From contig JBBRQP010000036.1 of assembly GCA_038226175.1 (NCBI GenBank), positions 1 through 28,156 on the forward strand: 28,156 nucleotides of DNA. The letters run 5' to 3'. The notes under the pieces are model-generated. The model was not told where the DNA came from and searched no databases. It was given only the letters and a program-made list of their open reading frames with translations. The translations under genes and the position numbers were made by a program. The stretch comes from JBBRQP01 sp038226175. GTDB lineage: Bacteria > Cyanobacteriota > Cyanobacteriia > Gloeobacterales > Anthocerotibacteraceae. This document shows positions 8,452-16,369 of the stretch, piece after piece (the first letter of the stretch is position 1; each line of letters starts with the position of its first letter).

Positions 8452-9069
8452 TTGAGGCTCAAAATAGAAATATATGAAAAATGGTCAAATGTCGGAGGAA
8501 TTAATGCAGCAGCAGGGGGAGCTGTCTTAATAGAAAATAAAGATGGCTTAACCCTACAACTTTTTGTTAAACGCCAAATCCTAGTTATTTATTTTAAGCG
8601 TTTTCTGGCTCTGAGCATTCACGAAGAATTTGCACATCCACGGTTTGACCTAGAAGAAGACAGTGCAATACCAAGAGTTGAAGAGCGCTATGTTTTTCCC
8701 TGCCTCATTGTGAAGAATTCTTATTGGCTAGACTCCTTCAGCGAAAGTCGGCTAGCACCTTTTGATAGACGGGAGTTGATCCATTACAGGTTTGTCACAC
8801 TCAGCAATACCTATGATGTCTTAGCAGTCCAAGAGCCTTTAGTGAATTGGCTAGAGGACAAAAGTTCTGTGTCAGCTAACTTTCATTCGGAAGCAGACCG
8901 TCGCTTTTTTGAACAGCTCAATCCTGAAGATGGGCCTGAAAAATGTGCGATAACGGCATGCGAAAACTACAGAATAGCTTTAAGTCGACGATGCCGGGTT
9001 CATCATTTTGAGATGATCAGAGGTTATCATCTCGAAATCGAATCTCCTAGCTTATCTTCAGACAATTAG
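8452..9069 (+). CDS. Hypothetical protein, start uncertain
   Basis: 205 residues that I do not recognise. The frame opens after a TAA at 8404-8406 and has no ATG until near its end; TTG at 8452 is the only plausible start and has no visible ribosome site. A strong-looking GGAGGA at 8494-8499 precedes an ATG in another frame that closes after eight codons, so it gives no help. The protein is soluble-looking, rich in aromatic and acidic residues, with no membrane segment. There is a CAITACENYRIALSRRCRVHH stretch with three Cys and two His near the C-terminus (about 168-185). It could be a real lineage-specific gene or the remnant of one that lost its 5' end. It is convergent with the comM-like gene, stops 6 bases apart. 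Confidence 0.5.
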   Translation: MRLKIEIYEKWSNVGGINAAAGGAVLIENKDGLTLQLFVKRQILVIYFKRFLALSIHEEFAHPRFDLEEDSAIPRVEERYVFPCLIVKNSYWLDSFSESRLAPFDRRELIHYRFVTLSNTYDVLAVQEPLVNWLEDKSSVSANFHSEADRRFFEQLNPEDGPEKCAITACENYRIALSRRCRVHHFEMIRGYHLEIESPSLSSDN

Positions 9070-9075
9070 CGAAGG

Positions 9076-10629
9076 TTACCCTGCCAACAAATTACCCTCA
9101 CGATCCAAAGAACGGTATTGAATCGCTTCGGCAATATGACTAACCTGAATCATTTCGCACCTAGCTAAATCCGCCAAGGTTCGAGAAACCTTTAGAATCC
9201 GGTCATAGGAACGCGCCGTCATGCCCAGTCGTTGAATTGCCATTTGCAATAGAGCTAGACTGCTCGCATCTAGGCCACAATATTCGCGTAAATGACGGGT
9301 TTGCATTTGGGCATTACAAGTAATATCTTGACCCTGAAAACGCAGGAGTTGCTGTTCACGGGCGCGCAAGACCCGTTCACGTACTCGCGCCGAAGGCTCC
9401 GCCCGATTGGTTTGGGTCAACTCATCAGGTTTGAGATTTTCTACCTGTACTTGCAGATCAATGCGGTCTAAAATTGGCCCGGAGAGACGATTCCAGTAGC
9501 GCTGCCGGGCTTGGGGTGAGCAGACACAGACTGGAGTCAAGGAGCCAGGACGTGGTTTCGGGCCACAGGGACAGGGATTAGCACTGAGCACCACAGAGGT
9601 TCGGGCTGGAAAAACAACCTGTTGGCGGGTGCGCGAAATCAGGACTTCTCCATCTTCTAGGGGTTGGCGTAAACATTCGAGGACTTCATGACGAAACTCT
9701 GGGGCTTCATCCAAAAATAAGACCCCACCATGGGCCAGGGATACTTCACCCGGACGCGGATAACTGCCACCCCCGACTAGAGCTGCCGCCGAAGCCGAAT
9801 GATGCGGTGCCCGAAATGGTCGCTCGGTTAGCAAATGACCGCGTTGTTTTAGTAAGCCTGCTACCGAATAAACTTTGGTGACTTGCAGCGCCTCAGCCCG
9901 AGATAATGGCGGCAAAATACTGGGTAGACGACGGGCGAGCATGGTTTTTCCGGTTCCCGGTGGTCCCACTAGTAGGAGATTATGCCCCCCAGCGGCGGCT
10001 ACTTCGAGGGCACGTTTACCGACACTTTGACCTTTGACATCCGCGAGATCAAGTCCTAGAAATAGCGGTTCCTCCGGCGGGAGCGTCTGGGCTGGTGTAA
10101 AGCGTTCGGGCGTTGCCAGAAATTCGACGACCTGCGCCAAGGATTCGAGACCATAAACGGCGATTTCTTCGATAACAGCGGCTTCTGAGGCATTGGTGCG
10201 CGGCAAGACCACGCCTTTAAAGCCTAATTTTTGGGCACCATCTGCCACAGGTAAAGCTCCACGCACGGGTTTGAGCGTTCCTTCTAAGGACAGTTCACCG
10301 ATGAATAAAAATTTATCGAGTAATCTCGGGTCAAGCTGTCCACTCGCTGCGAGGATACCTAGGGCAATTGCTAAATCAAAACTAGGCCCTTCTTTACGCA
10401 GGTCAGCAGGCGCGAGATTGACCACGACTTTGCGCTGAGGATAAGCAAATCCGGCATTACGAATCGCGGCTTTGACCCGTTCTCGTGACTCTTGCACCGC
10501 TGTATCTGCCAAACCAACCACGACGGTTTGCGGTAATCCTGCTGCTAGATCTACTTCTACGGTAATTTGGAGTGCCTCGATACCCAATAAAGCGGCGCTG
10601 AATACTTGTGCTAACATCTGTCTACCCAT
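9076..10629 (-). CDS. comM: YifB/ComM family Mg-chelatase-like AAA+ ATPase
   Basis: 517 residues from ATG 10629; the family usually starts at the internal ATG 10617 (MLAQVFSAALLGIEA), giving 513, and that is my preferred start. An N-terminal ribosomal-S5/LonC-like domain (about 1-170) precedes the Mg-chelatase AAA+ domain. Walker A GPPGTGKT is at 222-229, Walker B LFLDE at about 304-308, with PHHSASAAALVGGG between. A four-Cys cluster (NPCPCG, then CVC about 13 residues on) and the C-terminal helical domain follow. In Haemophilus and Vibrio ComM is a hexameric helicase that aids branch migration of incoming single-stranded DNA in natural transformation; this is family knowledge. It lies downstream of typA but behind a terminator. 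Confidence 0.93.
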   Translation of the reverse strand: MGRQMLAQVFSAALLGIEALQITVEVDLAAGLPQTVVVGLADTAVQESRERVKAAIRNAGFAYPQRKVVVNLAPADLRKEGPSFDLAIALGILAASGQLDPRLLDKFLFIGELSLEGTLKPVRGALPVADGAQKLGFKGVVLPRTNASEAAVIEEIAVYGLESLAQVVEFLATPERFTPAQTLPPEEPLFLGLDLADVKGQSVGKRALEVAAAGGHNLLLVGPPGTGKTMLARRLPSILPPLSRAEALQVTKVYSVAGLLKQRGHLLTERPFRAPHHSASAAALVGGGSYPRPGEVSLAHGGVLFLDEAPEFRHEVLECLRQPLEDGEVLISRTRQQVVFPARTSVVLSANPCPCGPKPRPGSLTPVCVCSPQARQRYWNRLSGPILDRIDLQVQVENLKPDELTQTNRAEPSARVRERVLRAREQQLLRFQGQDITCNAQMQTRHLREYCGLDASSLALLQMAIQRLGMTARSYDRILKVSRTLADLARCEMIQVSHIAEAIQYRSLDREGNLLAG

Positions 10630-10670
10630 GTAACGTCAGAGCATTTATAACCCACGTCTGTCTTCAATAA

Positions 10671-10708
10671 AAATGCGCTCCCTTGAAAAAGCTTAAGGGA
10701 GCGCATTT
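10671..10708 (-). terminator. Rho-independent terminator after typA
   Basis: A perfect 14-base inverted repeat (10671-10684 with 10695-10708, AAATGCGCTCCCTT and its complement) with a 10-base loop. On the minus strand it is followed by ATTTTTATT-like U-rich sequence, 25 bases after the typA stop. The opposite strand has only a weak T tract. Confidence 0.85.
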
Positions 10709-10733
10709 AGTTTGTTCAAAGTAAGGGAACTAC

Positions 10734-12530
10734 TTACTTTTTGGCGACGCGCAATTTGTGCTTACGCAGACGAATCGATTGGGGCGTTACTTCTACCAAT
10801 TCATCATCACCGATGTATTCAAGGGCGCGTTCGAGACTCATGATGATTGGCGTTTTGAGGTGCACGAGTTCTTCACCACCAGCCGAGCGCATGTTGGTCA
10901 GCTTTTTGATCTTGCACACGTTGATTTCGAGATCCGTGTTGCGGGTATGCTCACCAATGATCATGCCTGAGTAGACTTTGATCCCCGGCGTGATGAAAAA
11001 CACCCCCCGGTCTTCGGCACCTTGGAGCGCGTAATAGGTCGCCTCGCCAGTGTCATAGGAGATCAAGACCCCAGAACGTAAAGCACCGATTTCGCCAGCA
11101 AAGGGACGGTAGTCAATAAATGAGTGGTTCATGACGCCTTCGCCCTTGGTATAGCGAATAAATTCCGAACGGAAACCAATCAAGCCCCGTGCAGGAACCA
11201 CAAATTCAAGTTCGGTGCGTCCGTTGCCAAAGCCAATCATGTTTTGCATCTCGGCACGCCGTTTACCCAGATTTTCGATGCAGGTACCCGATGAGAAATC
11301 AGGCACATCCAAAACTAGTAACTCAAAAGGTTCGTATACATGACCATCTACTTGACGGTAGATGACTTTGGGTTTTGAGACCTGGAACTCATGACCTTCG
11401 CGGCGCATGGTTTCAATCAGAATACCCAAGTGCAATTCACCACGTCCCGAGACAAAAAACTGGTCGGGAGAATCTGACTCTTCAACCCGTAGCGAGATAT
11501 TTGTTTCCAATTCGCGAAACAGCCGGTCCCGTAGTTGGCGTGAGGTGACAAATTTACCTTCTTGACCGGCAAAGGGTGAGTCATTAACTGAGAAGGTCAT
11601 TTGGAGGGTTGGTTCATCCACCCGAATCAGCGGTAAAGCCTGGGGGTTTTCGGCACTAGCTAGGGTTTCACCGATATTGACATCCGCAAATCCGGCAACG
11701 GCGATAATATTACCCGCTTCGGCAGAGGTAATTTCATTGCGAGATAAGCCTTCAAAGCCAAGTAATTTAGCCACTTTCCCTTTTTGGATCGTGCCATCTT
11801 CTCTGATCCAGGCAATAGTTTCGTTACTTTTGATTGTGCCGTTATGGATCTTGCCAATCGCTAAACGTCCTAGATATTCTGAGTAATCGATGGTCGTGAC
11901 TTGGAGTTGGAAAGGCTTTTGGGCATCACCGACGGGTGCGGGCACATAACGCAAAATACCTTCAAACATCGCCTGCAAGTCGACCCGTTCATCATCTAGG
12001 TCATTGATGGCAAAGCCACCCAAACCTGAACCATACAACACAGGAAAATCGGCTTGGTCATCATCCGCGCCGAGTTCGATAAATAGATCAAGAACTTTAT
12101 CTACGGCACGATGGGGATCGGCTTGGGGACGGTCAATTTTGTTGACAAAAACAATGGGTCGCAAGCCTTTTTCTAAGGCTTTTTTTAACACAAATCGGGT
12201 TTGGGGCATCGGGCCTTCGTTGGCATCGACGATCAATAAACAGCCATCAACCATGCCCAGAACACGTTCTACTTCACCACCAAAATCCGCGTGACCAGGA
12301 GTGTCTACAATATTGATGAGATAGTCTTTGTACCGTACAGCTGCATTTTTGGACAAGATCGTGATGCCGCGTTCGCGCTCCAAATCGTTGGAATCCATAA
12401 CACAGGTTGCAACGTGTTCGTTTTCACGAAAAATACCGGATTGCTTGAGTAGAGCGTCCACAAGTGTGGTTTTGCCATGATCAACGTGGGCGATGATGGC
12501 AACATTGCGCAAAGATTGATTAACCGTCAT
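10734..12530 (-). CDS. typA: Ribosome-associated translational GTPase TypA/BipA
   Basis: 598 residues, full family length. G-domain motifs are complete: G1 AHVDHGKTT near residue 14, switch region ERERGITI, G3 DTPGHADFGGE, G4 NKIDRPQADP. The EF-G-like domains II, III and V follow, and then the BipA-specific C-terminal domain (GSGRTELEFVVPARGLIGFR-like segment, EYIGDDELVEVTP, ending in a basic tail). The protein binds the 70S ribosome and supports growth under stress and low temperature. ATG at 12530; no clear ribosome site precedes it. The 73-base leader contains an 8-base inverted repeat. It follows the STAS gene on the same strand. Confidence 0.97.
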   Translation of the reverse strand: MTVNQSLRNVAIIAHVDHGKTTLVDALLKQSGIFRENEHVATCVMDSNDLERERGITILSKNAAVRYKDYLINIVDTPGHADFGGEVERVLGMVDGCLLIVDANEGPMPQTRFVLKKALEKGLRPIVFVNKIDRPQADPHRAVDKVLDLFIELGADDDQADFPVLYGSGLGGFAINDLDDERVDLQAMFEGILRYVPAPVGDAQKPFQLQVTTIDYSEYLGRLAIGKIHNGTIKSNETIAWIREDGTIQKGKVAKLLGFEGLSRNEITSAEAGNIIAVAGFADVNIGETLASAENPQALPLIRVDEPTLQMTFSVNDSPFAGQEGKFVTSRQLRDRLFRELETNISLRVEESDSPDQFFVSGRGELHLGILIETMRREGHEFQVSKPKVIYRQVDGHVYEPFELLVLDVPDFSSGTCIENLGKRRAEMQNMIGFGNGRTELEFVVPARGLIGFRSEFIRYTKGEGVMNHSFIDYRPFAGEIGALRSGVLISYDTGEATYYALQGAEDRGVFFITPGIKVYSGMIIGEHTRNTDLEINVCKIKKLTNMRSAGGEELVHLKTPIIMSLERALEYIGDDELVEVTPQSIRLRKHKLRVAKK

Positions 12531-12549
12531 GAGGGCGTGCCAAAGGTAG

Positions 12550-12576
12550 GATAGCTTTACAAAACTTTAAGCTATC
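12550..12576 (-). repeat. Short inverted repeat in the typA leader
   Basis: GATAGCTT (12550-12557) pairs perfectly with AAGCTATC (12569-12576) across an 11-base loop, between the STAS stop and the typA ATG. There is no T tract after it, so it is a poor terminator; it could be a leader structure or a protein site. Confidence 0.35.
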
Positions 12577-12603
12577 TACTAGACTAACACTTTTTGGGGG
12601 TTA

Positions 12604-12987
12604 CTAGCTAGAGGGCACGTGCGCGATCGCTTCAGCTAACGAAGTCCGTAAATTCAGAAAAGATTCAAGGCGCACTAGTTTCACGGTCTGGGTAACACGG
12701 GCATTAGTCACGGCTTGAAAAGTGCCGGAACGGGTTTGGGATTTTTTGACCATCTGCACCAAGGCACCGATACCCGAACTATCAATAAAATCAATGGTCG
12801 CTAGATCGAGAATGATGTGTAGAGGTCCCTCGTCAATATACTTGCCGATCACTTTACGAAAAACCGGCTCAGAAAAGGCATCAAGTTGACCCTTTAGATG
12901 AATGACTTGATAGGTTTCGGTGGCTTCGTAGGTGCCACGCAGACTAACTGTCAGGGGAATAGGCTCCAGAATGACTGTACCCTCCAA
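12604..12987 (-). CDS. STAS-domain anti-sigma-factor antagonist-like protein
   Basis: 127 residues from TTG 12987. The STAS fold is clear: IHLKGQLDAFSEP, then LHIILDLATIDFIDSSGIGAL with the phosphorylatable Ser at 70 or 71, then a conserved helix-strand tail. SpoIIAA/RsbV-type proteins switch partners according to phosphorylation of this Ser. The start is unusual: GGAGGG (12980-12985) overlaps the TTG start and lies seven bases before an in-frame ATT at 12970-12972, so ATT (or the CTG after it) may be the real start. The PP2C phosphatase gene ends 30 bases upstream and is the natural candidate partner; no cognate kinase gene is in the window. Confidence 0.88.
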   Translation of the reverse strand: MEGTVILEPIPLTVSLRGTYEATETYQVIHLKGQLDAFSEPVFRKVIGKYIDEGPLHIILDLATIDFIDSSGIGALVQMVKKSQTRSGTFQAVTNARVTQTVKLVRLESFLNLRTSLAEAIAHVPSS

Positions 12988-13017
12988 AATCGCGTCTCGT
13001 TATCGTAACACACCGGA

Positions 13018-13752
13018 TCAGCCGGAGCTGTTTAGTAGAACAATTGTAATATTATCCTGTCCGCCATGGTTAAGTGCTTGTTCTAGTAGTTGCTCACAGG
13101 CGCTCTGAACATCTGGGGTACCTTCTAAAATGACACTGATTTCGCAATCCGTTAATTCTCCGGTCAATCCATCACTACACAATAAATAACGGTCTTGGGG
13201 TTCGGGTGTAATCACATCTACTGTCATACCCAAAAAGTTGACCTGTCCTAAGCAGCGACTGAGTATGTGACGATAGGGATGTTCACGGGCTTCTTCGGCA
13301 TTGAGCAGTCCTTGAGCGACGTATTGGGCGACTAAGGTGTGATCAGCTGTCAATTGTCTGAGTTGCCCCCTGCGCCACAGGTAAAGCCGCGAGTCACCGC
13401 TATGGGCATACCAGAGCTGACTTTCGTGAAGCATCGCTATGACGAGGGTTGTCCCCATGTCGTGTCGTGAGGGATGGCGACGGGCATCTTCGAGAATTAC
13501 GGTATTCGCCAACTGGGCGGCCGTCTGCAAGCCTTCAGACGGAGCTTTGGTACTGACAAGAAAGTGTCTGAGCGACTGGGTGACCGCCTTGACCGCGAGA
13601 TCACTGGCTACTTCTCCAGCGGCATGACCACCCATGCCATCAGCCACTATAAAAAAGTGCTGGCCAGGGTCTACATAAAAGGCATCTTGATTAGTAGGAC
13701 GAACCTGACCTCGATGACTACATGCGGCAACGGTCAGTGAGGTAATTCCCAT
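13018..13752 (-). CDS. PP2C-family Ser/Thr protein phosphatase (PstP/PrpC type)
   Basis: 244 residues, a single catalytic domain without membrane or sensor parts. All metal-site motifs are present: HRGQVRPTNQDAF, FIVADGMGGHAAGE, GTTLVIAML, HSGDSRLYLWR, LLCSDGLTGELTD and GGQDNITIVLL. It removes phosphate from Ser/Thr in an Mn/Mg-dependent reaction. It sits between the DUF948 gene (11-base gap) and the STAS gene (30-base gap), so it is likely co-transcribed with both. It may act on the STAS protein or on substrates of Ser/Thr kinases elsewhere; it resembles the PrpC type, usually paired with eukaryote-like kinases, rather than SpoIIE/RsbU. Confidence 0.93.
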   Translation of the reverse strand: MGITSLTVAACSHRGQVRPTNQDAFYVDPGQHFFIVADGMGGHAAGEVASDLAVKAVTQSLRHFLVSTKAPSEGLQTAAQLANTVILEDARRHPSRHDMGTTLVIAMLHESQLWYAHSGDSRLYLWRRGQLRQLTADHTLVAQYVAQGLLNAEEAREHPYRHILSRCLGQVNFLGMTVDVITPEPQDRYLLCSDGLTGELTDCEISVILEGTPDVQSACEQLLEQALNHGGQDNITIVLLNSSG

Positions 13753-13763
13753 AAATCTGATTC

Positions 13764-14138
13764 TCAGGACTTAGACTTGCGCATAAACACCTGCCAAGCG
13801 GTAATCATCCCGGCAAGCACCGCTTTGGTGTTGGTGTTGAGACTATCCGTTTGCTGTTGTACCATCGTCACACCTGAACCGACACTATTGGCGGCTTGAT
13901 TAACTTTTTTGAGCCCATCATCGATTCCGGCGGATACGTCTTTGATTTCGACGGTGGTTTCGCGAACATTGCTAAGAATGGGCGGCAGTTCGCGCTCCAT
14001 CAGCGTCAAAAGGCGTTCAGCAGCATTAGCAGTGCGTTGGAGTTGCTGCAAAAAAGGCAGTAAGGCGACCAGCAAAATAAGTAAGGCTGCTGCCAATAGC
14101 CCTGAGGTCAAACCAAGCCAGAACTGGGGCTCACTCAC
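13764..14138 (-). CDS. DUF948-domain membrane protein
   Basis: From GTG 14138 it is 124 residues: SEPQFWLGLTSGLLAAALLILLVALL forms one N-terminal membrane helix (written here in parts: SEPQFWLGL, then TSGLLAAALLILLVALL), followed by a heptad-like helical region with ETTVEIKDVSAGIDDGL, the DUF948 pattern. A longer open frame to ATG 14255 adds 39 basic residues that overlap the YtxH gene by 125 bases. I prefer the GTG because family members begin just before the membrane helix and it overlaps the YtxH stop by only 8 bases, as in coupled translation. The function is unknown; the family often occurs with YtxH proteins. Confidence 0.8.
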   Translation of the reverse strand: MSEPQFWLGLTSGLLAAALLILLVALLPFLQQLQRTANAAERLLTLMERELPPILSNVRETTVEIKDVSAGIDDGLKKVNQAANSVGSGVTMVQQQTDSLNTNTKAVLAGMITAWQVFMRKSKS

Positions 14139-14463
14139 TACTACTAAAAGGCGAGGTTGGCGCACTACCGTTAGTCTCAGGGCGGCTGCGGTACTCTTGG
14201 GTTGCCTGTTTGCCCGCTTCAATTGCTTCTTGTAAGCGACCGAGGGTTTCTTCAACGCGGCCTCTAGCCTGTTCCAAGAAACGATTGGCTTGTACCTGAA
14301 AACGGTCTACGGTGTCTTCACTCGCATTCGGCAGACTATCGAGGGTGTTTTGTAATAAGCGGCGGGTTTCTTTACCGGAACGCGGTGCCAATAGTAACCC
14401 GCCCATCACGCCGAGAGCTGCCCCAAAAAGTACACCGCCCCAAAAATCACCTTTATTTGCCAT
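14131..14463 (-). CDS. YtxH-domain protein
   Basis: 110 residues. A glycine-rich membrane helix (FWGGVLFGAALGVMGGLLLAP) with the family's RSGKETR following, then an amphipathic helical region and a Ser/Pro-rich tail. YtxH proteins are small envelope or stress-associated proteins of unknown mechanism. ATG 14463 is preceded by AGGTGAG at good spacing. It leads the YtxH-DUF948-PP2C-STAS group on the minus strand; its last codons overlap the DUF948 start. Confidence 0.85.
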   Translation of the reverse strand: MANKGDFWGGVLFGAALGVMGGLLLAPRSGKETRRLLQNTLDSLPNASEDTVDRFQVQANRFLEQARGRVEETLGRLQEAIEAGKQATQEYRSRPETNGSAPTSPFSSSE

Positions 14464-14537
14464 CGCTCACCTGCCTATGCCAAGGCCGCTTTATGTATGA
14501 CTCTAACATCTTTTACTTTTCTCAGATCTGAAGTAGT

Positions 14538-15086
14538 TCACCGAGCTAAATGTTGGATACCCTGAACAAAGGCTTGAAAACTAGGCGAGCGCTCATTACT
14601 GAGATCAAGATAAGCCGCAATGGCACGAGAACCACTTAACTTGCCATAGCTTGGGATTAACTTTTGAAGTTCGCAACTAGGTTTTCTGAGAGCATCTGGA
14701 TTACGAGATTTTTTTAGTAGTTTTTTAAGCGTTATATCGCTCAATTTATAGGCTTTTTCTATAGCTTGCACATCTGCTAAAAACCAGGCTTCGAGTTCTT
14801 GACAGACAATCCGCACTAAAGTATCCGGGTGACCCGCTTCTTGACATAGGGTCACAAGACGGGCTTTTAGGTGCAAACAGTCACCGCCATCGTTATCATG
14901 CAAAATTACGAAGCTGTCTCCTGGCGTTTTCCAGGCTCTTAACTTGCGTGGAATCGACTTTAATAAGTCTTGTTTGCCACGATGGGTAACCAGTTGATAA
15001 TCAATCGTAGGAAAGAATTTAGGCATAATGATCTCAAGAACTTCTGCCATAGAAGCTTCTTCAAGTAAAAAGACTAAACGTCTCAT
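14538..15086 (-). CDS. DUF4276 family protein, Toprim-like (partner of the upstream ATPase)
   Basis: 182 residues. The opening strand-helix LVFLLEEASMAEVLEIIMP places acidic residues at Glu9/Glu10, and a second strand FVILHDNDGGDC carries Asp64 and Asp66. This Glu plus Asp-x-Asp order is that of Toprim nuclease folds. A later QELEAWFLAD (96-105) is typical of DUF4276. Its start overlaps the ATPase stop by four bases, so the two are translated together. In OLD and PARIS-type systems an ABC-type ATPase works with a Toprim nuclease; by analogy this may be the effector, but catalysis is not shown. No signal peptide or membrane segment. The gene is followed by the YtxH group with a 74-base gap. 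Confidence 0.8.
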   Translation of the reverse strand: MRRLVFLLEEASMAEVLEIIMPKFFPTIDYQLVTHRGKQDLLKSIPRKLRAWKTPGDSFVILHDNDGGDCLHLKARLVTLCQEAGHPDTLVRIVCQELEAWFLADVQAIEKAYKLSDITLKKLLKKSRNPDALRKPSCELQKLIPSYGKLSGSRAIAAYLDLSNERSPSFQAFVQGIQHLAR

Positions 15087-16261
15087 CTGAGATTAGCTCC
15101 ACTAAATAACCCTTGCTGCCATAAAGCTCCGGGTAAATCCCCTTCTTTGATTAAGTTGCGTAGATTTTCATCGTCGCTAGCGCGCGTAACATGGGTAAAA
15201 CCATTCTTCTTGGTTAGCCAGAATAATTCATTTAAGTCAACCCCATCAACAAAATCAGGTGAGTGTGTAGAAATAAAAACCTGCCCTCCTTTATTGGCAT
15301 ATTGACGAAATTCTTCTGCCAATTCCCGTAATAACTGTGGATAAAGTTGATTTTCCGGTTCTTCAATGGCTAGTAATGGATGAGGACTAGGATCATAGAG
15401 TAGTAATAAATAGGCGAACATCTTAATAGTTCCATCCGAGACATAGCGGGCAATGAATGGGTCTTTGAAAGCACCATCTTGAAATCTCAAGACAATCCTG
15501 CCATCTTCGGTCTCTTTTGCCTCGACTTTAGATACGCCAGGAACCCGCTTTTCCATAGTTTTGAGCAAGAGATCAAAGGCTTCACGATGATTCTCAAACA
15601 TAAACTGAGCCACTAAGGGTAAATTTTCACCACGGGTAGAGAGGTGCTCAGCAAGACCAGCATCTTGAACTTCACGAGCATCACTGATATGAAAATCTGA
15701 GATATGCCATTGCTCGATCAACTGCCGAAATGTTGCTGCTGCCTTAAAACGTTGAAATTGACCCAATCCTTTAATGGCTAAAATATCAGGCGAATCAAGT
15801 TTTTGAGTTTCGCGCTGAGCTTGATCATCTTTTTGAGAATAATCAGCTTCATTGATAATGGCATTCCCTTCGCCATTGTGAAAATCCAAAAAACGCCATG
15901 GGCGACCATAGCGACCACGTCGATATTGTAGTAGTTCTTTACTGACAATAGGTTGTCCTTGATCTAGATTAATTTGAAGCTCATAGGTAATAAGTGGGTC
16001 TTCTGCTCGGTCTCGAAATTTTAATTCAATCAGGATGGGGCCTGTCTCACCCCGTGAAATGACTTCTTTAAAGCCGCCACGTCGTGTTAAGGCTTGACGG
16101 ACATTGCCCATTAAGGCATCCTTGAGAAAACTAAATATATCAAAAAAAGTTGATTTTCCCGTGCCATTTGCTCCCAACAAAACAACCATATTGGGCAATT
16201 TATCAACATTCACATCCCGAAACGTTTTGTAATTTTTAATGCGGATGGATTCTATTCTCAT
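15083..16261 (-). CDS. AAA/ABC-type ATPase, OLD/RecF-like (AAA_21)
   Basis: 392 residues. Opens with IESIRIKNYKTFRDV, the first strand of SMC/RecF-like ATPases. Walker A GANGTGKST is at 30-38, an ABC-like signature YVSDGTIKMFAYLLLL at about 273-288, Walker B LLAIEEPENQLYP at about 297-308 with the Glu pair, and the His switch VFISTHSPDFVD at about 328-339. The Walker A and B halves are separated by about 260 residues without a long coiled coil, as in AAA_21/OLD-like proteins. There is no Toprim domain in this protein; that role falls to the overlapping DUF4276 gene. A GAGAGG ribosome site precedes the ATG. Such ATPases are frequent in phage-defence modules; the role here is inferred. Confidence 0.9.
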   Translation of the reverse strand: MRIESIRIKNYKTFRDVNVDKLPNMVVLLGANGTGKSTFFDIFSFLKDALMGNVRQALTRRGGFKEVISRGETGPILIELKFRDRAEDPLITYELQINLDQGQPIVSKELLQYRRGRYGRPWRFLDFHNGEGNAIINEADYSQKDDQAQRETQKLDSPDILAIKGLGQFQRFKAAATFRQLIEQWHISDFHISDAREVQDAGLAEHLSTRGENLPLVAQFMFENHREAFDLLLKTMEKRVPGVSKVEAKETEDGRIVLRFQDGAFKDPFIARYVSDGTIKMFAYLLLLYDPSPHPLLAIEEPENQLYPQLLRELAEEFRQYANKGGQVFISTHSPDFVDGVDLNELFWLTKKNGFTHVTRASDDENLRNLIKEGDLPGALWQQGLFSGANLR

Positions 16262-16318
16262 GGCTTTTGCCTCTCAGTTCACTTATCCTATCGCAGGTTC
16301 CAACTCATCATTAAAAAC

Positions 16319-16351
16319 AATCCTCGGTTGCGCTCAACGTAACCGAGGATT
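16319..16351 (-). terminator. Rho-independent terminator after ndhD
   Basis: Perfect 11-base stem (AATCCTCGGTT with AACCGAGGATT) and an 11-base loop; on the minus strand it is followed by GTTTTTAAT. It lies 18 bases past the ndhD stop and separates the ndh operon from the ATPase gene. Confidence 0.85.
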
Positions 16352-16369
16352 ATCGGAGTGAGGAAGCTG

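Noticed and set aside
8494..8530. GGAGGA followed by ATG within the 205-residue ORF
   Set aside because: That frame closes after eight codons; the GGAGGA is explained by Gly codons of the longer frame.
12623..12630. GCGATCGC octamer (HIP1), common in many cyanobacteria
   Set aside because: Only one copy was noticed in the window, so it carries no weight as a repeat or lineage marker.
14139..14255. 39-codon upstream extension of the DUF948 gene
   Set aside because: It overlaps the YtxH gene in another frame and precedes the normal family start.
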